Of a DNA stretch of 64,000 nucleotides, positions 34,101-42,151 are shown one piece after another. Source of the DNA: Planctomycetota bacterium (lineage in GTDB: Bacteria > Planctomycetota > PLA2 > JAEUHO01); contig JANQJW010000049.1 in assembly GCA_028281445.1 (NCBI GenBank), positions 116,605 to 180,604 of the forward strand, in the 5' to 3' direction. Both the position numbers and the translations under genes were made by a program. A model generated the notes under the pieces. It saw only the letters and a program-made list of their open reading frames with translations. It was not told where the DNA came from and did not search any database. Position 1 is the first letter of the stretch, and the number at the start of each line of letters is the position of its first letter.

Positions 34101-35508
34101 CTTCGAGCAGACGAGCTCGACCAACTACCCCAATGTCATGGCGCTCCAGTACATGACGTCGCACGCGGGCGTGAATCCCAAGACGATCGCGCGCGCGCGG
34201 GAGCTTGCGGACAAGGGCTACAACAAGCTCGTCTCCTTCGAGTGCCAGGAGAAGGGCTACGAATGGTTCGGCGGCGACCCCGGGCACGAGGCGCTGACGG
34301 CCTATGGCGTGCTCGAGTTTCACGACATGGCGCAGGTCATGAACGTCGATCCCGCCATGATGAAGCGCACGCGCCAGTGGCTGCTCGATCGCCGTGACGG
34401 CGAAGGCGGCTTCAAGCGCAACAGCAAGGCGCTCGACAGCTTCGGGCGCGCGCCGCAGGGCATCACGAACGCCTACATCCTCTGGTCGCTCCTCGAGGTC
34501 GGCGAAGAGGGCTTCGAGAAGGAGATCGCGGCGTTGGCGAAGGCGGCGGGCGCGAGCAAGGACAGCTACCACCTGGCGCTGTGCGCCAACGTGCTGTGGC
34601 TTGCCGACAAGAAGGATGCGGCCCGCAAGGCCATGGCGAAGCTCGACAAGGCCCAGAAGGAGACCGGTGTCGTCGGCGGTGCGTCCACGTCGATCACGCG
34701 ATCGGGCGGCACGAGCCTCGAGATCGAGACGACGGCGCTCGCGATCCTCGCGTGGATGCGTGAGCCCGCGCGCACGAAGAACGTCGAAGCCGCCATGAAG
34801 TGGGTGCTCGAGCAGTGCGAGGGCGGCCGCTTCGGATCCACGCAGGCGACCGTGCTCGCGCTCAAGGCCATCACGACCTACGACGCGGCGCGCGCGCGTC
34901 CGAAAGCACCCGGGATCATCCGGCTTTACCTCAACGGGCAGCCGCTCGACGAGGTCCCCTTCCCTGCGGACCAGCAGGGTCCGATCCGGCTTCCGGACCT
35001 CGGCGCCCGCCTCGGGCCGGGCACGCACAAGATCCGCCTCGAGCTCGAGGGCGGCGGCGCCATGCCGTACTCGATCTCGATCGGCTACCACGCGATGACA
35101 CCGGACTCGGCGGCCGAGACCAAGGTGTCGGTCGAAACACGCATCGCGAAGACGAAGACGATCGAAGGCGAGCCCGTCGAGATCAACGTCGACGTGCGCA
35201 ACACGACCGGCGAGGGCCAGCCGATGGCGGTTGCCATCGTCGGCCTGCCCGGCGGTCTCGAAGCACGTGCCGAGCAGCTCAAGGAGCTCGTCAAGGCGAA
35301 GCAGGTCGACGCGTTCGAGACGCGCGGTCGCGAGGTGATCCTCTACTGGCGCTCGATGGCGCCGAACGCACACCACGCGCTGCGCATCGACTGCGTCGCG
35401 GCGATTCCCGGTTCCTGGATCGGGCCCGCGTCCCGCGCCTACCTCTACTACACCGACGAGCACAAGCGCTGGGTCGACGGCCTCAAGATCGAGGTCACCG
35501 GCAAGTAG
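31144..35508 (+). CDS. Anti-sigma (ZAS) / transmembrane / alpha-2-macroglobulin fusion
   Basis: The 1,454-residue product has three parts. Residues 1-75 resemble the zinc-binding anti-sigma domain: HLADCDTC at 30-37 gives His30, Cys34 and Cys37 in the HxxxCxxC pattern. Residues 81-101 are a membrane helix (ARILVPLAAAVLLAVGIWAS). The rest is a bacterial alpha-2-macroglobulin: MG domains, an acidic stretch (676-748), FTETVYWNAAMKTGLDGRVTFSF, and a thioester domain with HGCFEQTSS, where Cys986 and Gln989 would form the thioester. Alpha-2-macroglobulins trap proteases that cleave them. The topology puts the trap outside and the anti-sigma domain inside, next to the partner sigma gene. A second start with its own Shine-Dalgarno at codon 77 could yield the macroglobulin alone. 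Confidence 0.9.
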   Translation: MNERHPTDEDLAGYADASLETHAREGIEGHLADCDTCRLTVRDLTAALEAEATAPPGSTQRILDTLSFDDRPGGRSMNRFARILVPLAAAVLLAVGIWASNAHRKAGTGSGLPAAEEVALHEATVPPPPPDLGGADRYLAHIRTDKPLYKPGERVYGRAVALDAFRHTPYAGRDGFGSVEITSPKGDVVYQRRADLWDGVAAFGWEIPKDQAGGTYTLTARFPYAGIPPVETTIDVRRYRVPRLKTDVQFIRKAYGPGDEVVATLEAVRAEGGIPAGAEVVAIARVDGEEILREDLELDSKGRCGVVFELLDEIAKGEGTLAFSIRDGGVQQTAAKTIPIVLNKVDLRFYPEGGDLIAGLEQSVYIQARNSRGEPADVKGRIEDMDGNAVTRFATTHEGRGMATLAVASGMRYRAVIEEPAGITDPVVLPVAKSEGFTLRALRSRYDSDAPVEVALASTKDTIATIGLYVRERELDVRAVKLRAGRQVALALTPKGTAAGVLRVTVFDDAGSPAAERLVFREPARPVKIEINPDVASTVPGGRVTVNVRSIDKYGRPVPAVLGVMASDDAVLSTVEPRKRAPRLAEQVLLGADVLELEDARSYLAGAPENVDLLLATQGWRRFAVYEHEAFVKAHGEAAQRALAIKLPRPPVTRGGGVWLAARVRGDVEEADGAPMDAPKEEAEGLGMDAGDEQFGDDEVEEVVAEEPVIADAEVADIEVDNDDEMPFEGPDMREVARKRPRGDDFDGPEWMRVYAHRASPDRVPGQRSDFTETVYWNAAMKTGLDGRVTFSFDAADSITTLRIRADAMTADGALGHAEATVEVKRPFYVEPKFPLEVSAGDQVHLPVALMNATGEPLEAKAALELGEGLRVVEGAATTITVPASGSTRYVVPVAVGQMRGAVSLRLRVTAGPYVDDVRRQIEVVPAGFPVEESFGGLLERDVEHEITIPESILPGSLTSDTAVYPTTLASLEEALARLLREPHGCFEQTSSTNYPNVMALQYMTSHAGVNPKTIARARELADKGYNKLVSFECQEKGYEWFGGDPGHEALTAYGVLEFHDMAQVMNVDPAMMKRTRQWLLDRRDGEGGFKRNSKALDSFGRAPQGITNAYILWSLLEVGEEGFEKEIAALAKAAGASKDSYHLALCANVLWLADKKDAARKAMAKLDKAQKETGVVGGASTSITRSGGTSLEIETTALAILAWMREPARTKNVEAAMKWVLEQCEGGRFGSTQATVLALKAITTYDAARARPKAPGIIRLYLNGQPLDEVPFPADQQGPIRLPDLGARLGPGTHKIRLELEGGGAMPYSISIGYHAMTPDSAAETKVSVETRIAKTKTIEGEPVEINVDVRNTTGEGQPMAVAIVGLPGGLEARAEQLKELVKAKQVDAFETRGREVILYWRSMAPNAHHALRIDCVAAIPGSWIGPASRAYLYYTDEHKRWVDGLKIEVTGK
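31359..31374 (+). promoter_or_regulatory. Internal Shine-Dalgarno and start codon inside the fusion gene
   Basis: GGGAGG at 31359-31364 lies 7 nt before an in-frame ATG at 31372 (codon 77). Translation from it would give an alpha-2-macroglobulin with a normal N-terminal signal anchor (MNRFARILVPLAAAVLLAVG) and no anti-sigma domain. Confidence 0.45.
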
Positions 35509-35529
35509 CGCCGTGTCTACCGGGCTCGC

Positions 35530-35607
35530 GGGGGCACACAAGGTGCCCCCTACAGCAACTGTCGTCCGATCATCCCTGGGCTGTAGGGAGGGGCCTTGTG
35601 CCCCTCC
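35530..35607. repeat. Pair of REP-like hairpins related to the 180-bp element
   Basis: Two hairpins with the same design as those in the 180-bp element lie 28 bp apart: GGGGGCACACAAGGTGCCCC followed by CTAC (35530-35553) and TGTAGGGAGGGGCCTTGTGC with its matching arm (35582-35607). They sit between two convergent genes and may act as a two-way terminator. Confidence 0.7.
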
Positions 35608-35634
35608 GCGACACTGAGTACGCGAGGTCCGCGC

Positions 35635-37266
35635 CTAGCGCCCCGCGACCCCGCCGTACTCGATGCCGGTGAGATCGGCCATCGTGCGATCGAACGTCGT
35701 GAGGTCCTCGACCCGGAACTCGTTCAGGTGCGTGTGCCCGCACGCACGGGCGAACACCTGCATGAGCTCGACGGACGCGCCGAAGAAGCGTGCAAGGCGA
35801 TCCGCGGCCTCGTCCATGGGCAGCCGCTCGCGCAGGTGCGGCTTCTGCGTCGCGATGCCGACCGGGCAGTTGTTGGTGTGGCACGCGCGCATGGCGAGGC
35901 AGCCGATGGCTTGAAGCGCGGCATTGCTCACGGCAACACCGTCGGCGCCGAGCGCCAGGGCCTTGGCGAAGTCGGCCGGCGTGCGCAAACCGCCCGTGAT
36001 GATGAGCGTGATGTCCTTCTGATCGCACGCGTCGAGATGCCGGCGAGCACGCGCCAACGCGGGGATCGTGGGCACCGAAATGTTGTCCCGGAATATCAAC
36101 GGCGCCGAACCGGTGCCCCCGCCGCGGCCGTCGAGGATGATGTAGTCGACACCGACACGGATCGCGGCGTCGATGTCCTCTTCGATGTGCTGCGCCGAGA
36201 GCTTGAAGCCGATGGGCACGCCGCCCGTCGCTTCGCGTACCTCGCTCGCGAAGTCGCGCCAGTCTTCCCAGCTCGACCAGTCGGGGAACGTCGCGGGCGA
36301 GACCGCCGGTTCGCCCTCGTTCAGCCCCCGCACCTCGGCGATCTTGCCGAGCACCTTCGTGCCGGGCAGGTGGCCGCCGGTGCCCGTCTTGGCGCCTTGG
36401 CCGCCCTTGAAGTGAAACGCCTGCACGCGCTCCAGCTTGTCCATCGTGAAGCCGAAGCGTCCCGACGCCAGCTCGTAGAAGTACTTGCTGTTGGCCGCCT
36501 GCTCCTCGGGGAGCATGCCGCCTTCGCCCGAGCAGATGCCCGTGCCCGCGCGCTCGGCACCCATCGAGAGCGCGACCTTCGCTTCTTCGGACAGCGCGCC
36601 GAAGCTCATGTCGGAGACGAACAGCGGGATGTCGAGGGCGAGCGGCTTCTTCGCGCCCGGACCGATGACGAGGTCAGTTCCGACGGCGACGTCGTCGAGC
36701 TTGGGCAGTGTCGCGAGCTGCGCGGTGACGAACTGGATGTCGTTCCAGCCGGGCAGGCTCGGCGCGGGTACGCCCATCGCGGCGGAGGGACCGTGGTGCC
36801 CCGTCTTCTCGAGGCCGTGGGCTGCGAGCGCGTGGATCGCGCGCGTGTGCGGCTCCTCGATCGTGCCGTGGATGTCGGCGTAGCTGCCTTGGTAGGCATC
36901 GCGATGGAAGGGCTGGGGGTGATCGTGCTCCCACGCGGCGACCTCGTCGCCGTCGACGAACACGCCGCCGTCGTCGACCCATGCCGCGAACTTCGCGAGC
37001 CGCTCGCTGTTCTTGTACTCACTCACCCCCGAGTCCAGCCGGAAGTCCCAGCCGTGAACGCCGCAGATGAGGTTGTCGCCCGCGACGTGTCCGTCGGCGA
37101 GCAACGCACCGCGGTGGAGGCAGCGTCCGTACAGCGCGTGCACGTCGTCATCGGCGCGAACGATCACGAGGTCCGTGTTGCCGACCAGGGCATGCACGGG
37201 CACGCGGTCTTCGAGCTCTTCCCATGCGGCGACGCGAACAGGGTTGGCGGCGGTCTTCGTCGTCAT
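35635..37266 (-). CDS. Rieske domain fused to FMN glutamate synthase domain
   Basis: The 543-residue product begins with a Rieske 2Fe-2S domain: CLH at residues 49-51 and CGVH at 68-71 provide Cys49, His51, Cys68 and His71. From about residue 130 it matches the FMN-binding barrel of glutamate synthase large subunits: PLFVSDMSFGALSEEAKVAL, GGQGAKTGTGGHLPG, DYIILDGRGGGTGSAP and ACHTNNCPVGIATQ, which holds the 3Fe-4S cysteines. There is no glutaminase domain and no small subunit nearby, so it is not a classical GOGAT. The Rieske domain could feed electrons to FMN for an unknown substrate. The gene is on its own, facing the alpha-2-macroglobulin gene. Confidence 0.92.
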   Translation of the reverse strand: MTTKTAANPVRVAAWEELEDRVPVHALVGNTDLVIVRADDDVHALYGRCLHRGALLADGHVAGDNLICGVHGWDFRLDSGVSEYKNSERLAKFAAWVDDGGVFVDGDEVAAWEHDHPQPFHRDAYQGSYADIHGTIEEPHTRAIHALAAHGLEKTGHHGPSAAMGVPAPSLPGWNDIQFVTAQLATLPKLDDVAVGTDLVIGPGAKKPLALDIPLFVSDMSFGALSEEAKVALSMGAERAGTGICSGEGGMLPEEQAANSKYFYELASGRFGFTMDKLERVQAFHFKGGQGAKTGTGGHLPGTKVLGKIAEVRGLNEGEPAVSPATFPDWSSWEDWRDFASEVREATGGVPIGFKLSAQHIEEDIDAAIRVGVDYIILDGRGGGTGSAPLIFRDNISVPTIPALARARRHLDACDQKDITLIITGGLRTPADFAKALALGADGVAVSNAALQAIGCLAMRACHTNNCPVGIATQKPHLRERLPMDEAADRLARFFGASVELMQVFARACGHTHLNEFRVEDLTTFDRTMADLTGIEYGGVAGR

Positions 37267-37394
37267 GCGGCCTCCTTGGGGCTGCGAAGAAGCGGGCGGC
37301 GAAGTGTAGCGCCCTCCGTCCTCCTGAGCTTTTTGCCCTCTTTGGACACCTGACGGGCCTCGGCACGCGTAGGTTGCGGCCAGCGGAGGAAGTC

Positions 37395-38390
37395 ATGCAG
37401 TACGTGCGCGGAATCCTGGTGGCACTGGCCGTCGTCAGCGTGAGCGGCGTTGCCGCCGTGGCCGAGGAGCCTGCGCCGAAGACGCCGCCGCTCGTGGAGT
37501 ACTCCACCGGCTCGCGCAGCTCCAAGGACTGGGTCGCGCTGCCGAATGGAACGCGCGTGGCCGTCGACAAAGGCGGCGCGTGGAACGGGGTCAAGGTCTA
37601 CCTGTCCATGACCTGGAACCTCGTCGCTGTCGACGAGACGACGAAGAAGACGCTCTGGGCTCGAAGCGTCGGCGCGTATTGGAACGCGTTCACGTTCAAG
37701 GAGGTCACGCCCGAGGACGGAACCAAGCGCTGGGCCGTCGAGCTACGTCCCGGTGGCCGTCGTCCTGACGCCGGCCGGCGCCAATACCACGATCTCCGCA
37801 CGGGCAAGAAGTTCGAGATCCCCGGACTCGTGCAGACGCCGTCGGGCACCGCGTTCGACGTCCGCGTCACCTGGCGCGGCGACAAGTCCGACATCGCCAA
37901 GGCGTATCGCGTCATGATCACGGACGAGGCGAGCTGGCGGAAACTGCAGGAGCGCATGTTCCCGGCGTACGACCCCGCGCGGTTCACGGTGGTCGACTGG
38001 GAGAGCGAAGTCGTCTTCGCGCTCTCCGCCGGGAACAGCTCCAACTGCTCCGGCTACAGCGCCGAGGAAGCGTATGAAGACGGGGGCCGCGTGCTGCTAC
38101 GGCTCGAGCGCGTCACCTTCCAGACGATGAACGGCTTCCAGAAGGCACGGCCGTGGGCGTTCGTCGTACTGCCGCGCCGCGCCAAGGCCTACGAGGTCGA
38201 GATCAACAGCCAGGGGCTGATCGGCGGACCGCCGCTCTGGAAGCAGATCTACAAGGCAGAGCAACTCCCGGACGCGAAGGCCGAGCTCGCCAAGCTCCCG
38301 CCCAAGAGCAACAAGGCGCATCATGGTTGGGAGAGCGGCGGCTTCGACACGCGTCTGCCTCCGCCGCCGCCCCCGAAGAAGCCCAAGTAA
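37395..38390 (+). CDS. Exported protein of unknown function
   Basis: The 331-residue product has a signal peptide (GILVALAVVSVSGVAAVA). The body has no family I recognise; it contains WNLVAVDETTKKTLWARSVG, a PQQ-propeller-like strand, and EVEINSQGLIGGPPLWKQIY near the end. The C-terminus is a short proline-rich tail (LPPPPPPKKPK). GGAGG lies 6 nt before the ATG, with a TAGGTT hexamer upstream. The gene is divergent from the Rieske-glutamate synthase gene. Confidence 0.75.
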   Translation: MQYVRGILVALAVVSVSGVAAVAEEPAPKTPPLVEYSTGSRSSKDWVALPNGTRVAVDKGGAWNGVKVYLSMTWNLVAVDETTKKTLWARSVGAYWNAFTFKEVTPEDGTKRWAVELRPGGRRPDAGRRQYHDLRTGKKFEIPGLVQTPSGTAFDVRVTWRGDKSDIAKAYRVMITDEASWRKLQERMFPAYDPARFTVVDWESEVVFALSAGNSSNCSGYSAEEAYEDGGRVLLRLERVTFQTMNGFQKARPWAFVVLPRRAKAYEVEINSQGLIGGPPLWKQIYKAEQLPDAKAELAKLPPKSNKAHHGWESGGFDTRLPPPPPPKKPK

Positions 38391-38571
38391 AGAACACGCG
38401 CGCGCCTCTTCAAGACCGCTCACCCGAGTTTCACGCCACCACAGCGTCTGCTTCATGGCCGCGGCCCATCATCCGCGCGCGTTGCCGCCACGACCGGGGC
38501 CGGCACGCCGCGTTGGGCCCCAGCCAGGCACGGGGTCCATTCGTCGTCCCCCCGATGCCTAGGAGCAATCG

Positions 38572-40809
38572 ATGTCGTACGTCCGCAGCTCGTGGCGTGC
38601 GATCGCCGCCGTGTTGGTGATCGCCGCCCTTCTGGTCCCCTTGTCCGCCTCGTCCGCGACGGCGCATAGGTACAAGAAGCCCAAGCCAAGGTACTTCCAG
38701 CGCATCGCGACGATTCCCGTGTTCCTCAACACCGACGTGGATCTCGAGACCGTTGCCGAGATCGTCGACGCCACGGACGACGGCAAGACGCTCGTCTACA
38801 CCGACAGCGAGACCGAGAACCTCGGGTTCGTCGACATCTCCAGTCCGAAGAACCCCGTCGCGGACGGCGTCGTGGCGCTGGGCGGCGAGCCGACGTCTGT
38901 GGCGGTGCGTGGCCGCTACGCGCTCGCGTGCATCAACACGAGCGTCGACATCATCAACACATCCGGCGACCTCAAGGTCGTAGACATCAACAGCCGCACG
39001 ATCGTCCGCACGATCCCGCTGGGTGGCCAACCCGACAGCATCGCCGTGAGCCCGAACGACCGGTACGCCGCGATCTGCATCGAGAACGAGCGGGACGAGG
39101 ATCTCGGCAGCGGCGAGCCGCCGCAAGCGCCGCCCGGCTTCGTCGTCATCGTCGACCTCGTCGGCGCGCCGGCCAATTGGTCCACCCGCAAGGTCGATCT
39201 CGTCGGCGTCCCTGATCTCTACCCCAGCGACCCCGAGCCCGAGTACGTGGCCATCAACAAGTGGAGCGTCGCCATCGTGACGATGCAGGAGAACAACCAC
39301 ACCTGCCAGATCCGACTCCGCACCGGCCAGGTCATCCGTGACTGGCCCAACGGGACCGTCGACCTCGACGAGATCGACACGTTCGAGAACGAGCTGATCG
39401 AGCTGGACTCGTCACTCGGGGACGTGGCCCGCGAGCCCGACGCCGTTGCCTGGTTGCCCTTCGGACTCAGTGCCACGGCCAACGAAGGCGATCTCTTCGG
39501 CGGAAGCCGCGGCTGGAGCATCTACAACTACTTCGGCCACGTGGTCTGGGATTCGGGCAACAGCGTCGAGCACCAGACGGTCCGCCTCGGGCACTACCCG
39601 GAGGAGCGTTCCGAGAACAAGGGCAACGAGCCCGAGGGCATCGCGTATGCCCGCTACGGCGACGACGATCTGATCTTCGTCGGCTCCGAGCGCTCGAGCG
39701 TGATCCTCGTCTACAAGCTGCGTTGGTGGGGGCCGCAGTACCTCCAGACGCTGCCGGCCGGCGTGGGTCCCGAGGGGCTGCTCCCGATCCCCAAGCGCAA
39801 CCTGTTCGTGGTCGCCTCTGAGGTCGATGACCGCGGGGACAAGATCCGCTCGGCGCTCTCGATCTACAAGTACGGCAAGCGCCGTCCGACGTACCCGACC
39901 GTCGAGTCGGCCGATCGCCCCGACGGCCTGCCGATTCCGTGGGCGGCGCTCTCCGCGCTCGCAGCGGATCCGGATGTGTCGAGCCTCGCCTACACCGTGC
40001 ACGACAGCTTCTTCCGCGAAAGTCGCATCTACGCGATGGACGTGACAAGGCGCCCCGCGATCATCACCGACGAGATCGTCCTGGATGACGGTGGCTCGAC
40101 CATCGACCTCGATCCCGAGGGCCTAGTCGTTGCGTCGGACGGCACGTTCTGGATCGCGTCCGAGGGTGCCGGCGCCGCGGCCGATGCGGACAAGACGCTG
40201 AACCGCCTCGTGAACGTCGACACCGACGGTACGGTGCTCGCCATCGTCACGCTGCCGGATGCGACCAACGCGAACCAGATCCGATTCGGCTTCGAAGGCG
40301 TGGCGGCGGTCGAGACCGACGCTACGGAGTGCCTTTACGTTGCGTTCCAGCGCGAGTGGGCGGGCGATCCCGCCGGCAACGCGCGCATCGGCCGCTACGA
40401 CCTCGGTACGGGCAACTGGACGTTCTTCTACTACCCGCTCGACGCGCCCACGTCGCCCAACGGCGGCTGGGTCGGTCTCTCCGAGATCGTCGCGGTTGAC
40501 GAGACGACCTTCGCGGTCATCGAGCGCGACAACCAGGGCGGCCCGGATGCGACGATCAAGCGCATCTACGAGTTCTCGGTCGACGGCCTGACGCCGCAGC
40601 CCGAGGGCGGGGTCTTCCCGGTAGTGACGAAGTCGCTCGTCCGCGACCTGATGCCCGATCTCCGGGCTCCCGGTGGTCTGGTGCTCGAGAAGGTCGAGGG
40701 CCTCACGATCCTACGCAACGGCAAGGTGTTGATCGTGACGGACAACGACGGCGTCGACGACGCAAGCGGTGAGACGCAGCTCATCAACCTGGGCAGGCTC
40801 TTCAAGTAG
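38572..40809 (+). CDS. Exported phytase-like beta-propeller protein
   Basis: The 745-residue product has a signal peptide (AIAAVLVIAALLVPLSASSATA). The N-terminal half has propeller-like repeats of the YVTN/choice-of-anchor I kind (LVYTDSETENLGFVDIS, PDSIAVSPNDRYAAICIENE). The C-terminal half, from about residue 500, matches the esterase-like phytase domain: DLDPEGLVVASDGTFWIASEG, FGFEGVAAVETD and LEKVEGLTILRNGKVLIVTDNDG. Such proteins are thought to hydrolyse phosphate esters outside the cell, with calcium bound by the acidic loops. AGGAG lies 7-8 nt before the ATG. A strong terminator follows. Confidence 0.85.
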   Translation: MSYVRSSWRAIAAVLVIAALLVPLSASSATAHRYKKPKPRYFQRIATIPVFLNTDVDLETVAEIVDATDDGKTLVYTDSETENLGFVDISSPKNPVADGVVALGGEPTSVAVRGRYALACINTSVDIINTSGDLKVVDINSRTIVRTIPLGGQPDSIAVSPNDRYAAICIENERDEDLGSGEPPQAPPGFVVIVDLVGAPANWSTRKVDLVGVPDLYPSDPEPEYVAINKWSVAIVTMQENNHTCQIRLRTGQVIRDWPNGTVDLDEIDTFENELIELDSSLGDVAREPDAVAWLPFGLSATANEGDLFGGSRGWSIYNYFGHVVWDSGNSVEHQTVRLGHYPEERSENKGNEPEGIAYARYGDDDLIFVGSERSSVILVYKLRWWGPQYLQTLPAGVGPEGLLPIPKRNLFVVASEVDDRGDKIRSALSIYKYGKRRPTYPTVESADRPDGLPIPWAALSALAADPDVSSLAYTVHDSFFRESRIYAMDVTRRPAIITDEIVLDDGGSTIDLDPEGLVVASDGTFWIASEGAGAAADADKTLNRLVNVDTDGTVLAIVTLPDATNANQIRFGFEGVAAVETDATECLYVAFQREWAGDPAGNARIGRYDLGTGNWTFFYYPLDAPTSPNGGWVGLSEIVAVDETTFAVIERDNQGGPDATIKRIYEFSVDGLTPQPEGGVFPVVTKSLVRDLMPDLRAPGGLVLEKVEGLTILRNGKVLIVTDNDGVDDASGETQLINLGRLFK

Positions 40810-40824
40810 CCCGCTTCAAACCAA

Positions 40825-40865
40825 CGAGAGCCGGGGGCATCCGCGTCCCGGCTCTCGTCTTGTCT
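40825..40865 (+). terminator. Rho-independent terminator
   Basis: CGAGAGCCGGG (40825-40835) pairs perfectly with CCCGGCTCTCG (40847-40857) across an 11-nt loop, followed by TCTTGTCT. It ends the phytase-like gene and lies just before the end of the convergent rhomboid gene. Confidence 0.8.
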
Positions 40866-40871
40866 ACCGGC

Positions 40872-41981
40872 CTATTCGTTCCGGTAGAGCCACCAGAAGA
40901 TCACGCCCACCGCAGCACCGCCGAGGTGCGCGCCATAGGCCACGCCCACGTAGCCGCGATGAATCCCCCAGAACTGCAGACCGAGCCACAGGAAGAACGC
41001 CACGATCGCGGGGATGCGCAACCACGCCACGAAGAAGAACAGTAGCCCCAGGCGCATGTGTGGGTACTTGAGGGCGTAGAAGGCGATCACGCCGGAGACC
41101 GCATCGCTCGCCCCGACGCTTGGAAGCGATGTGTCGGGCGCCGTGATCGCGTGTCCCACAGCGCCGCCGAGCACACCGAGCCCCATCAGCGCAAGGAACC
41201 GGCCGTGCCCGAGGCTGTCCTCGACGTTGTCGCCGAACACCCACAGGAAGTACATGTTGCTGATCAGGTGCCACCAGCCGCCGTGCAGGAAGAACGACGT
41301 GAGGAAGGTGAGCCCGCCGTTGCGCAGCGGCTCGTCGGGGATGAAGCCCCATGTGCGCCAGGCATCCGTCTGGAACGCCATGATGCTCACGAGGCTGACC
41401 AGAGCCATGACCCCGTAGGTCACGATCGGCTGTCTGACCACGGGGTGATCGTCAAACTCGACCGGGAAGCCGAGAAGGCCGGGCATGTACTTCCAGTACG
41501 CATCCGGCGGGTCCGTACCGTGACGCGTCAGGTCGTTGTGGCGCGTCTTCTGCATTTCCTTGGCGTGGGCCAGCTCGAACTCGGCCAGTGCCTCGGCCGA
41601 CGTGCGGTCCGTCACGTACTCGCGCGCGGCCCGCCGCGGAGGGCGCTCCCGCGGCCGGCCCATCTCCTCGGCGGCGTCGTACTCGTCGCCGTCGAACCAC
41701 ACGAAGTGACACCGCGTGCACACATCGAGCGGGATGCCTTCCCAGCCGAGCGGCGCGGTGATCTCCCGGGTGGCCTTGCCGCACGAGGGGCAGTCGGCCC
41801 CTGCGGAGCCCTCGCCGCCGCGCGCCCCCTGCCAGACCTGATTGACGATGTCACGGTCCAGGACGCGTCGCAGCGCGGGCAGCGTCACCGCGCAGCCGTG
41901 ACAGTTGTTGCAACGCCAACAGACGCCGGCCTTGACCTTGGCACGGCCGAGTCGGATCGAGCATCGAGGGCAGGCGAACAT
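40872..41981 (-). CDS. Zinc-ribbon rhomboid-family intramembrane protease
   Basis: The 369-residue product has two Cys-rich parts: CPRC...CWRCNNC at residues 4-27 and CPSC...CTRCHFVWFDGDEYD, the latter of the zf-TFIIB type. From about residue 185 it is a rhomboid: six hydrophobic helices, HGGWWHLISNMYFLWVFGDNVED with the conserved His and Asn, the catalytic serine in GASDAVSGVIAFY (Ser292) and the catalytic histidine in YGAHLGG (His352). The residue after the serine is Asp instead of the usual Gly. Rhomboids cut membrane helices. The zinc ribbons are cytoplasmic by topology and could bind substrates or nucleic acid; this is an inference. Confidence 0.9.
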   Translation of the reverse strand: MFACPRCSIRLGRAKVKAGVCWRCNNCHGCAVTLPALRRVLDRDIVNQVWQGARGGEGSAGADCPSCGKATREITAPLGWEGIPLDVCTRCHFVWFDGDEYDAAEEMGRPRERPPRRAAREYVTDRTSAEALAEFELAHAKEMQKTRHNDLTRHGTDPPDAYWKYMPGLLGFPVEFDDHPVVRQPIVTYGVMALVSLVSIMAFQTDAWRTWGFIPDEPLRNGGLTFLTSFFLHGGWWHLISNMYFLWVFGDNVEDSLGHGRFLALMGLGVLGGAVGHAITAPDTSLPSVGASDAVSGVIAFYALKYPHMRLGLLFFFVAWLRIPAIVAFFLWLGLQFWGIHRGYVGVAYGAHLGGAAVGVIFWWLYRNE

Positions 41982-42151
41982 GCGGACCGGCTCCTAGCCT
42001 CGGACTGGCGGAGCGCGTCGGCTGGAGCCCTGGCCATCCCTACGGGTGCATTGTAGATCGTTGCCCAGCGGCACGTTGTGACCCCCGTCCCTCGCACAGC
42101 CCCGGGGAATGCGCCTACACTTGGTGGCGTCTGATCCGGGGGGCGACGCAG

